Positions 7,679-14,290 of a stretch of 20,632 nt of DNA are shown in pieces. The DNA is from Clostridiales bacterium UBA5446 (lineage in GTDB: Bacteria; Bacillota; Clostridia; Oscillospirales; Oscillospiraceae): the NCBI GenBank assembly GCA_002427465.1, contig DIRC01000024.1, positions 1 to 20,632 of the forward strand, in the 5' to 3' direction. A program made the position numbers and the translations under genes. Each line of letters begins with the position of its first letter. Positions within the stretch are counted from its first letter, which is position 1. Under the pieces are notes generated by a model that was given only the letters and a program-made list of their open reading frames with translations, did no database searches and had not been told where the DNA came from.

Positions 7679-8371
7679 TCATACGGCTATTCGATAACCT
7701 ATGCTGCGAACAGAATCAATATAGTCTACCGGCTCGGGGTCAATGCGGAGCCTTTGCCGTATTCGGCTCATGTGGCAACGAACGGCGTTAGTGGTGATGT
7801 TAGCCGAAACATCATCGCCATAGGCATACAGATAAATTTGCTCGTATGTAAACACCCATCCGGCTTTTGATAAAAGCAGTTGCAGGATTTCAAACTCGCT
7901 TTTTGCAAGGGAAACCTCCTTGCCTCGTACAAATACTTTGCGATAGTCTATGAGCATGAAGATTTCCCGGTGCGTCAGGATGCCAAGCGCCTGCTTGTTT
8001 TGCATGGGGAGCCGGGAAAGCCGCTCTATAATGTCTTTGTTCTTCGTCAGGCTCTCTATCAGCTTGTCCGGGTCGATGATAAATGTGTCCGCGCCCCGGA
8101 TAATGCTCTCGGCTATTCTTGTACCGCTATCTTCCTGAGATAAAACTACAAAGGGGATTTGCTCCGTTTCCCGCACGACCTTTATCAATGACATCATATC
8201 GGGAAGATCATAGGACGCAATTACAGCAAGATACCGCCGAGCAGAAAGCTTTGCAATTGCGTCGATTGCATTTACCGCCAAATGCAAGAATACGTTGTAC
8301 TTTACCCATTCTTTTTGTGCCGCGTCAAAATGAGGGCGATCATATCCAACTATCAGTATCCAGTTTCCAAT
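7679..8371 (-). CDS. Atypical OmpR/PhoB-type response regulator with degenerate receiver domain
   Basis: The C-terminal part is a clear winged-helix DNA-binding domain (LAKSEFEILQLLLSKAG ... SRIRQRL ... SVRSIGYRI). A TTG at 8287 would remove the first receiver strand. The homologous reading continues upstream (ILIVGYDRPHFDAAQKEWVK) to an ATT at 8371, eight bases after AAGGAGG, giving 230 residues, the usual family length. The receiver looks degenerate: the acidic pair after strand 1 is missing (VGYD), and the expected phospho-acceptor position is Ser (VIASYDLPDM). No histidine kinase lies nearby. It is probably a phosphorylation-independent regulator, perhaps binding the 22-bp-spaced boxes downstream. 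Confidence 0.8.
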   Translation of the reverse strand: MGNWILIVGYDRPHFDAAQKEWVKYNVFLHLAVNAIDAIAKLSARRYLAVIASYDLPDMMSLIKVVRETEQIPFVVLSQEDSGTRIAESIIRGADTFIIDPDKLIESLTKNKDIIERLSRLPMQNKQALGILTHREIFMLIDYRKVFVRGKEVSLAKSEFEILQLLLSKAGWVFTYEQIYLYAYGDDVSANITTNAVRCHMSRIRQRLRIDPEPVDYIDSVRSIGYRIAV

Positions 8372-8412
8372 ATATCCGCCCTCCTTTCAAAGTCGGATTT
8401 GACTAATGCACC

Positions 8413-8431
8413 TCTGGACAAAACGTCCAGA
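8413..8431. repeat. Module-boundary hairpin, copy 3
   Basis: TCTGGAC and GTCCAGA flank the loop AAAAC. It lies upstream of the response regulator start and marks the change to the AT-rich blaR1/blaI block. Confidence 0.75.
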
Positions 8432-8432
8432 A

Positions 8433-8621
8433 CCGAGATGTCTTTCTGTTACTTTAGACCATTTTATACCAAGTCATAAAATAACAACTGAATTGCCAGA
8501 ACAAGAGCTTTTCTATTTCTATCTTTTCATTCCAGATAGAATGAAAGTGCCACCCTATTATGCTTATGATAATGATGGATTACATAAATTATATTTTGTT
8601 TTTGAGATTTGGCACTATTAG
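8433..8621 (+). pseudogene. Possible 3' remnant of an unknown plus-strand gene
   Basis: An AT-rich plus-strand frame reads KITTELPEQELFYFYLF and ends KLYFVFEIWHY before a TAA at 8619-8621, overlapping the end of blaR1. The composition looks protein-like, but there is no start codon with a binding site; upstream it runs into hairpin copy 3. It could be the tail of a gene cut at the hairpin, or chance. I do not recognise a family. Confidence 0.25.
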
Positions 8622-10021
8622 TCCTGAGTATTGGTGTTAATTCCATACCAATTTGTGTCGGTTGGACTTCCTGAGAACCTTTCACCGTCGGCAACTTCAA
8701 GGTATAAAAAGTTGGTTGAGTTTTCAGATATAAACACTAAATCATTACCACTAACTTTAAAATAATTCTCTCTGGCATATTCCTCCGATTGCACATCGTC
8801 AGAAATGAGCAAGATATCCCCATCTAATATCCATTTTCCTTTTCCAATGTAACTGCTCAGTACTCCCTCATAATAGTTGAAAGTACCATCATCCTTAATC
8901 TGAATTGTAAAGTTACTACCAAAGCCTTCCTTTTCATAAGTGTAAGTTTTGCCAACTATATCACTTGCTTTCGATAAATCATTCTGCCGTTGGGCCGAGG
9001 CGCTTAAAATAATTGCTCCGCACAAAACAGTAATTACTAAAATTCCCGAAACAACAATTGCTCTAATAGAAAATCTCTTATGCTTCATAATAGCTCCTAA
9101 ACGCTCCTTGAGGGCCTTCTTTTCTTCACACATGGTAGTGGACAAAACTGTTTTAGGCAATCTCTTATCAGATGCAACAGAAATCAGGGTATCTCCATAA
9201 TGTTGTTTCCCGTCATCATCCAGATTTTTAATAACAGCTTCATCACAAGCAAGCTCACATGCCCGGTCTATTTCGCGGCGCACAAAATATACAATCGGGT
9301 TAAACCAATGGATATGGACAGCAAACGCCGTAATCCATTTTACAATTATATCGTGCCGCCGTAGGTGCGTAAGCTCATGGATCAGGATATTGTAGAGCTG
9401 TACATCTGAATACTCAATGTCAGGCAAATATATCGTCGGCCTGATTATTCCAACAAGCATCGGCGTAGGAGCATAGCCATTCCTAAAAAGGTTCGGCATC
9501 CGTTCCCCCTGCACAAGCATACGGAGTATAGCCGTTTCACTTTCGTGTGCAGGAAGTCGCCTACGCCGCAACTTATAGATATATACCAAGTAGCTAAAAA
9601 TGGCTATCAAAAATGTGGTAATGCCACAGACAATTGGAGTAGTAAGCAGCGTACTATTCATCCACCATTTACTATCTTGAAAAATAATATCAACCTGCTC
9701 CTCCGCTTCTAAGTCATCAAAGGGCAAATTATATTGTGTTTTCGCTCTCTCTTCATACCACTCTTGAGTAGTCTTTACATTATCGTCAATTATTTCTTTG
9801 ACAGAAGTCATTGGTGTATTTACAGGCACAGAAATAAAGGCTGAGAATGGAACTAGCAGCGCAACTAAAACCAATACTCACAAGTAATATTGTGCTGTTT
9901 TTGGTACTCTGTTTTTGATAAATGGCTTTAATGCAAAAACGAGCAGAGCGACTACGCCGCCGGTTATCGACATAACCAAAACTGTACGAACTATCTCACG
10001 AACAATTTCCCAATCCGTCAT
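8618..10021 (-). pseudogene. BlaR1-like M56 membrane metallopeptidase sensor with an internal TGA
   Basis: From an ATG at 10021 the frame reads MTDWEIVREIVRTVLVMSIT to KTAQYYL, then TGA (9878-9880), then VLVLVALLVPFSAF. Family proteins have Trp here, so TGG to TGA is the likely change; restored, the protein has 467 residues. Past the stop it has several membrane segments, the zinc motif HELTH (His215, Glu216, His219 of the restored protein), ELACDE and a last membrane segment. The C-terminal 110 residues (GKTYTYEKEGFGSNFTIQIK ... GKWILDGDILLIS) look like a small beta-barrel, not a penicillin-binding domain, so the signal is probably not a beta-lactam. A TTG restart at 9874 could make an N-truncated product. 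The start overlaps blaI as ATGA. Confidence 0.8.
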
Positions 10022-10398
10022 TCCTTGCTACCCCCCATCTTGAAAAATTCTTTCAACTCATCGATATCATCCTCACTTAATTGTCCCCGATTGCATAGTG
10101 CGGCAACAAATTTTTTCGCACTTCCACCGTACAACTTATCAAGCATATTCTTTTCTTCTGCTTGAATGTACTCAGCCTCGGAAATATTCGGCGTGTAGTA
10201 TATCACGTTCTGCTTCTGCGACGTAATAACGCCCTTATCAGCAAGACGGCGTATCAGTGTGTTAATGGTGGATTTTTCCCAATCCGTTGTATTTTGAAGC
10301 TCAATGCGAATATCGGAAAATGGCACGGGCTTACCCTCGCGCCAGAGAATACGCATTACTTCAAGCTCTGCATTGGAGATTTTATCGGCTAACCTCAT
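10018..10398 (-). CDS. blaI: BlaI/MecI-family transcriptional repressor
   Basis: The 126-residue protein has the family's winged-helix DNA-binding domain (ISNAELEVMRILWREGKPV ... KSTINTLIRRLADKGVI) and a C-terminal helical dimerisation part (residues 80-126). In this family a BlaR1-type protease triggers cleavage of the repressor, relieving repression of its own operon. The ATG at 10398 has GGAGGG eight bases upstream. It overlaps the BlaR1-like gene by four bases, so the two are one operon. With the partner interrupted, repression may be permanent. No beta-lactamase gene is present, so the regulated target is unknown. Confidence 0.9.
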   Translation of the reverse strand: MRLADKISNAELEVMRILWREGKPVPFSDIRIELQNTTDWEKSTINTLIRRLADKGVITSQKQNVIYYTPNISEAEYIQAEEKNMLDKLYGGSAKKFVAALCNRGQLSEDDIDELKEFFKMGGSKE

Positions 10399-10415
10399 TA
10401 TTAAGCCCTCCGTAT

Positions 10416-10464
10416 TACATTTGTGGTATATTTATATATTACGCTTGTAACACGCGCTTGTCAA
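10416..10464 (-). promoter_or_regulatory. blaI promoter with two BlaI-like operator dyads
   Basis: On the minus strand a perfect TTGACA (complement of 10459-10464) stands 17 bases from TAATAT (complement of 10436-10441). Two imperfect copies of the TACA-nn-TGTA dyad typical of BlaI/MecI operators, TACATTTGTG (10416-10425) and TACGCTTGTA (10440-10449), lie downstream of the -10 and within the spacer. This fits autorepression. Confidence 0.7.
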
Positions 10465-10504
10465 CTCTATGTTTATCACCATTTCCGGGGTTCCGCAAAG
10501 CGGC

Positions 10505-10574
10505 AAGCAATTCCACTGTGGCCACAGTGGAGATTTTTCGTGCCGAAAAATTGCTTATTGGGGAGCCTCCCCAA
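10505..10574. other. Cluster of nested dyads downstream of the relaxase; candidate oriT or regulatory structure
   Basis: Four dyads crowd into 70 bases. An 18-base perfect palindrome lies at 10513-10530 (CCACTGTGG and its mirror). It is enclosed by AAGCAATT (10505-10512) and AATTGCTT (10549-10556). ATTTTTCG/CGAAAAAT occupies 10533-10551, and TTGGGGA/TCCCCAA occupies 10558-10574. Boundary hairpin copy 4 follows. No gene lies between the blaI promoter and the relaxase stop. Transfer origins often hold such dyads near the relaxase gene, but the nick site cannot be identified. Confidence 0.45.
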
Positions 10575-10582
10575 ACCCGGCC

Positions 10583-10607
10583 ACCTCTGGACATTTTGTC
10601 CAGAGGT
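10583..10607. repeat. Module-boundary hairpin, copy 4 (most perfect)
   Basis: Eleven-base arms ACCTCTGGACA and TGTCCAGAGGT pair perfectly around TTT. It lies between the relaxase stop and the blaI promoter region. Confidence 0.8.
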
Positions 10608-10625
10608 AATTGTTGCGTCATGCAG

Positions 10626-12062
10626 CTAACGCAGCATTTCCTTATTCTTCTCCGGCTCGGTGAGCCCGAGCAGGCGATCAATATTTCCCTTTGCGGCAAC
10701 AACATCCCGCATCTCCTTTTTTACGGCCCGGTATTCCTGATAAGCGGCTTTTTTTCGTGCCGTGAGTTCCCGGCCCTCCGTTTTCAGCGCGTCCATTTTG
10801 GGGAGCCGCTGGCCGTCCAGCAGGCGGCGAAAGGTGGCCTGTGCCGCCCGGTACAGGGCAAGCTCGCCCTCATGATCGGCCAGATACGCCTTGCTGTACC
10901 CTGCCGCCTTGTAGCCGTCGAACACGGCGCGGGTTTTGGCGTAGTCCACCGATGCGGCTTTTAGTTCAGTATTGACTGATAGAGCGGCCTCAACTTCGCG
11001 GAGCTCCCCGGACAGCGCATGGAAACGGTCACTGGCATGTATTGCCCTTTTTTCAAGCTGTGCGTATTCCAGCAGGTTATTTTCCTGCAAAAATTGAAGT
11101 GTCGCGGCCATTTGCTTTAGATTGTATACAGTGGCCCAATTTTCATAGGCGGGGCCTTTGCCCTCTTGCATTTTGGTCTGAATGTCCACAAGCAAATTGA
11201 TACCGCCGCCCAGTGATCCTGTGGAGCCCGCAGACGGTCTGCCCCGACCATCGGGGAGCGGTGCGCGTCCTTCGATGATGGCCCGGAGCGCCTCCGGCCC
11301 GTAGTCCTCACCAAGCGTATCCGAGCGCAGCCGGGTAAACTTTTCCTGCCCATAGGCAGGAGCGCGGAAACTGATTGCACCGCCGCGCCCGTGTTTGACC
11401 TCAAAGCCCGCCGCCGTCATCATGTGCAGAAACGCATCGAAGCTCTCCGGCTTTTCAGCAAGGCAAGCGTCGATCTGATCCTTTAGGCGCTGCTGAAACG
11501 TAGGCTCCTTGCCGCTGCGATCATCCTGCCATTGGCCGTAGTGTTTGTATTTGCCCTTGCTGTGCTGTTTGGGGTTCTTGACGATAGACAGGTCATGCTC
11601 TAAGCATACCCGGTCGGAGAGCCGACGGACGGCAAAGGTAGAACCCCAAAAATTGTGGTACTTTCGGGAACGGTCTTGGGCCGTGGAATTATAATAAATG
11701 TGATTATGTGTATGCTCCTTATCGGTATGGGTTACGACAAAAAATTGATATTTGCCCTTTGTCCAGCGCATGGCGGTTTCGTAGCCAATGCGGTTGGCCT
11801 CCTCCGGCGTGACCTCCCCATAGGGAAACGCCTGGCGGATTTGATAAAACAAATTGCCGTCATCGGCCCTGCAGCCCGTTTCTACCTCGTACTGATTTTT
11901 GACGAGCAGAAACTCCAGATCGGCAGTTTCGGGATCGCACAAATAGGCCGATACCGCTCCGCATTTTTGCGGGTTAAGCCCATAATCAAAGCGATCCCGC
12001 ATGGTCTGCTGCGCGGTCATATATGGGCTTGTTTTATAGGGTCGCAAATAGGTTGTCGCCAT
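10626..12062 (-). CDS. Relaxase/mobilization nuclease (MOBP-like)
   Basis: The 478-residue protein has a relaxase domain in its first 230 residues. The metal-binding histidine motif reads HTDKEHTHNH (His112, His117, His119, His121) followed by YYNS, and Tyr27 in FDYGLNPQK is the likely nicking tyrosine. The C-terminal half is a long charged helical region. It would nick at oriT and lead the strand into a recipient through a helper conjugation system. The ATG at 12062 has AAGGAGG seven bases upstream. MobC, its usual partner directly upstream, is here separated by a CD1845-like gene and an inverted AT-rich gene, a sign of later insertion. Domain call is firm; the exact MOB subfamily is less sure. 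Confidence 0.9.
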   Translation of the reverse strand: MATTYLRPYKTSPYMTAQQTMRDRFDYGLNPQKCGAVSAYLCDPETADLEFLLVKNQYEVETGCRADDGNLFYQIRQAFPYGEVTPEEANRIGYETAMRWTKGKYQFFVVTHTDKEHTHNHIYYNSTAQDRSRKYHNFWGSTFAVRRLSDRVCLEHDLSIVKNPKQHSKGKYKHYGQWQDDRSGKEPTFQQRLKDQIDACLAEKPESFDAFLHMMTAAGFEVKHGRGGAISFRAPAYGQEKFTRLRSDTLGEDYGPEALRAIIEGRAPLPDGRGRPSAGSTGSLGGGINLLVDIQTKMQEGKGPAYENWATVYNLKQMAATLQFLQENNLLEYAQLEKRAIHASDRFHALSGELREVEAALSVNTELKAASVDYAKTRAVFDGYKAAGYSKAYLADHEGELALYRAAQATFRRLLDGQRLPKMDALKTEGRELTARKKAAYQEYRAVKKEMRDVVAAKGNIDRLLGLTEPEKNKEMLR

Positions 12063-12094
12063 GTGCCGCGCCTCCTTCCCGGCATAACGAAAAA

Positions 12095-12114
12095 GGCGGC
12101 TGTTGCCAGCCGCC
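12095..12114 (-). terminator. Terminator of the CD1845-like gene
   Basis: GGCGGCTG and CAGCCGCC pair perfectly around TTGC. On the minus strand the stem is followed by TTTTTCG. It lies between the membrane protein stop and the relaxase start. Confidence 0.75.
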
Positions 12115-12131
12115 CCATTTCGATCAATACA

Positions 12132-12419
12132 TTATGTTGCAATAAATAGCTTGAGGGAATCGTTGAGATCGGCCAGCCTATCCGCGATCCATTCCGCGAT
12201 GGTCGGCAGGATAAATAATACAAAGGCGATGATCAATAACGGCAGTAAATCAGAATAACTCCCTTGTATCATTGATCCAATAATACTAATAAATGCGATA
12301 ATGAACGATGCCGAGTAAAACACCCACGCGGACAGAAACAGGATGAACGCGAACACGGCCCCCATAATCGTGAGCACCGCCACAAACGGCAGAGCAAGTA
12401 TTTTCAATATTATACGCAT
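12132..12419 (-). CDS. CD1845-like small membrane protein
   Basis: The 95-residue protein has about three hydrophobic segments (MRIILKILALPFVAVLTIMG, FSAWVFYSASF region, and LLPLLIIAFVLFILP) and a short hydrophilic end. Arrangement and position upstream of the relaxase match the CD1845 family often annotated in clostridial conjugative elements; its role is unknown and could be linked to transfer. The ATG at 12419 has AAAGGGG upstream. The family name rests on pattern memory, so it is tentative. Confidence 0.6.
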   Translation of the reverse strand: MRIILKILALPFVAVLTIMGAVFAFILFLSAWVFYSASFIIAFISIIGSMIQGSYSDLLPLLIIAFVLFILPTIAEWIADRLADLNDSLKLFIAT

Positions 12420-12503
12420 GGACTCAGCCCCTTTCAGATATACAGAATTGGTCTATATGTATATTGTAACTCCGCATGTTGCGGCAAACAAGGATGTCGA
12501 TCT

Positions 12504-12522
12504 TCTGGACATTTTGTCCAGA
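12504..12522. repeat. Module-boundary hairpin, copy 5
   Basis: TCTGGACA and TGTCCAGA flank TTT, the same loop as copy 4. It lies between the start of the CD1845-like gene and the promoter of the divergent cargo gene. Confidence 0.75.
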
Positions 12523-12539
12523 GGTTGTGGTGCTTTGGC

Positions 12540-12568
12540 TTTATCACGATTTTTTTGTGTGGTATAAT
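12540..12568 (+). promoter_or_regulatory. Extended -10 promoter of the cargo gene
   Basis: A perfect TATAAT (12563-12568) is preceded by TG one base away (TGGTATAAT), an extended -10. The -35 at 17-bp spacing is weak (TTTATC, 12540-12545). The cargo gene's start codon is 60 bases downstream. Confidence 0.6.
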
Positions 12569-12628
12569 GAATAAAATATATCGTCAACATAGATGCAAAA
12601 TTGCTTATTAACCAGAAGAGGAAGAACT

Positions 12629-13699
12629 ATGATTATTGAACAAGTCCACAATAAAGCAAAAGTATTTGTTATGGATCAATTGAAAAAATTGAATTATCCA
12701 GCAGGACATCCATTCAATGATTATCCTAACACCCCGGAAGCAATGGCTTTAGAGTTGATTATACTGATTGAAGCTTTTACCCATAAACATAATATAGTAA
12801 TAAATCTTCTCAAAAAGTGTAAGGGCATTGAAAAAAACAAATTTTCCTATGTGAAATATAATCAAGGAATAAGTGAAGCCATGTGGCTCTACTACTTATA
12901 TTGGGGATTGATTAATTCAGATGCGATTGATATCCTCGTTGATGTGTTTGATGAAAATATGCCTATCTTTGATAACCAGAAAAAGTTTGAGTTTTCCTTT
13001 TTGTTGTCTGGCTTTGCAGATTGTTTGATAGCATCCGAAGTAAAGGCTATAACATGTGATCCATTTGAGAAAGAGGAACAATTAAGATGTATTGACGGGG
13101 AAAAACTAATCAAACCACTATTTCCTAATTTGCGTGATAGCAGCGTATTACGCAACCAAAACGAATGTACTGTTCTTGAGGCCAGCACCTATTACTATCA
13201 AGTGGAATCAAATGTAAAGAAAATAATCAATAAGTGCAGGGGCAATAACATTTCCGGCCACAACGTTTTTAGCGTAGGGGCAATTTTTATTAATGCATCG
13301 ACTTCTTTTGAAGAGTTCTATTCCTACTTATTCCACGAAAAATATGGGATTTACACAAAGCTATTGGCAAGCACATTAGACGCATTAGTGTTTGTTTCTT
13401 TAGACGCAAAGAATGATCTGATGCTAAATAACATTTATGAGATGGGCTATGTTCAAACCATATTGCTAAAACCAACGGAAAAAAATAAGCGTCTTTGCAA
13501 GATGTTTCGTCTGGATAATTATATTGCATTGGGAACAAAGGTTGACAAGGAGATATATGAAAAAGGACAAGAAGAATATGGCTATTATAAAATGCTTCGA
13601 AGAGAAGGCTTTGTTAATATAATACCCGCAGACGCAACGGAAAAAGAAATTCAAGAATACTTGCAGTATTTGAAAAGTAGCAACATTCGCTCGCATTAA
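12629..13699 (+). CDS. AT-rich cargo protein of unknown function, possible PD-(D/E)XK-like nuclease
   Basis: The 356-residue protein starts at an ATG preceded by AGAGGAAGAACT; an earlier in-frame ATG at 12593 lacks a binding site. I do not recognise the family. The region LLSGFADCLIASEVKAIT, an Asp followed by a hydrophobic strand and Glu-Val-Lys, resembles the core of PD-(D/E)XK nucleases. Later strands (VFSVGAIFINAS, LDALVFVSLDA) fit an alpha/beta fold. There is no membrane segment or signal peptide. It is clearly more AT-rich than the backbone, lies on the opposite strand, has its own promoter and terminator, and separates mobC from the relaxase, so it looks like acquired cargo. Defence against phage or plasmids is one guess. 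The nuclease idea is weak. Confidence 0.75.
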   Translation: MIIEQVHNKAKVFVMDQLKKLNYPAGHPFNDYPNTPEAMALELIILIEAFTHKHNIVINLLKKCKGIEKNKFSYVKYNQGISEAMWLYYLYWGLINSDAIDILVDVFDENMPIFDNQKKFEFSFLLSGFADCLIASEVKAITCDPFEKEEQLRCIDGEKLIKPLFPNLRDSSVLRNQNECTVLEASTYYYQVESNVKKIINKCRGNNISGHNVFSVGAIFINASTSFEEFYSYLFHEKYGIYTKLLASTLDALVFVSLDAKNDLMLNNIYEMGYVQTILLKPTEKNKRLCKMFRLDNYIALGTKVDKEIYEKGQEEYGYYKMLRREGFVNIIPADATEKEIQEYLQYLKSSNIRSH

Positions 13700-13705
13700 C
13701 AAAGC

Positions 13706-13729
13706 GGGGAGCGGCTTTTGCCACTCCCC
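13706..13729 (+). terminator. Bidirectional terminator between the cargo gene and mobC
   Basis: GGGGAGCGGC and GCCACTCCCC pair with one mismatch around TTTT, followed by ATTTTC on the plus strand. It lies a few bases after the cargo stop and before the mobC stop, which converge here. Confidence 0.75.
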
Positions 13730-13733
13730 ATTT

Positions 13734-14081
13734 TCACATCTTCACGATTGCCGCAAGCTGGCCCAAAAGCTCAGAAAGAGGTTTCCACAGGGCGGCATAA
13801 TCTTTTTGCAGGCCCTTGATCTCATGTTCATAAATTCCGTATGAATTAGCATGTATGGCAATCTGATTTAAGTTGTTGGAGCACCGCCGTTGCAGGGAAA
13901 CGAGCTCCTTAACAGGTGAAAGATCGATATGGAGCACATATCCGCCCAGCGCCATTTTCCGCATATACGCGCCAGCGTTACGAATACCCGCCTCGGCCAT
14001 GCGCTCCCGTATCAATTCAAGCTCCTCCGCCGTCACCATGACATGCAGATGAATGTCGCGTTTTCGTTTGGGGGAGTTCAC
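13734..14081 (-). CDS. mobC: MobC-like relaxosome accessory protein
   Basis: The 115-residue protein opens with RDIHLHVMVTAEELELIRER, a ribbon-helix-helix-like start, and continues with GAYMRKMALGGYV and NNLNQIAIHANSYG, the pattern of MobC relaxosome proteins that bind oriT and help the relaxase. The start is a GTG at 14081 that overlaps the stop of the upstream small gene (GTGA), so translation is coupled. The upstream MobC arrangement relative to the relaxase is usual, except that the inverted cargo gene now lies between. Confidence 0.8.
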   Translation of the reverse strand: MNSPKRKRDIHLHVMVTAEELELIRERMAEAGIRNAGAYMRKMALGGYVLHIDLSPVKELVSLQRRCSNNLNQIAIHANSYGIYEHEIKGLQKDYAALWKPLSELLGQLAAIVKM

Positions 14082-14257
14082 CTGTCCTCCCGTTCCCGTC
14101 TGCGTTTCTTCTTGGGCGGGGGAATTACCCGGTCTTTGGACTTGCGCTCCGGCTCGGGCAGGGGCGCGGGCATGTTGTTGAGAATCCCGTCAATATGGGA
14201 ATAGTCCTGCTCCATATGGAGCTCGGCGTTTTTCAAATAATTGTCTTTGTCGTTCAT
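14078..14257 (-). CDS. Short DUF4316-like element protein
   Basis: The 59-residue protein starts MNDKDNYLKNAELHMEQDYS, contains a helical HIDGILNNMP segment and ends in a proline- and lysine/arginine-rich tail (PPPKKKRRR). It resembles the C-terminal DUF4316 segment of larger proteins in Tn1549-like elements, here as a stand-alone gene. The ATG at 14257 has AGGAGG upstream (complement of 14268-14273). The basic tail suggests DNA or RNA contact. It overlaps mobC by four bases. Confidence 0.6.
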   Translation of the reverse strand: MNDKDNYLKNAELHMEQDYSHIDGILNNMPAPLPEPERKSKDRVIPPPKKKRRREREDR

Positions 14258-14290
14258 GCAAAAATACCTCCTAAAAAATAACTGTTTTTA

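Noticed and set aside
9878..9880. TGA read as tryptophan (recoded genetic code)
   Set aside because: Other Trp codons in this gene and its neighbours are TGG, and several other genes here end in TGA as a normal stop.
10287..10964. 225-codon plus-strand frame across the blaI promoter
   Set aside because: It is antisense to blaI and the relaxase end and crosses several hairpins; no binding site or motif.
6006..12501. Shared 12-mer AAGGATGTCGAT at 6006 and 12490
   Set aside because: A few such matches are expected by chance in 12 kb and the flanks do not match.
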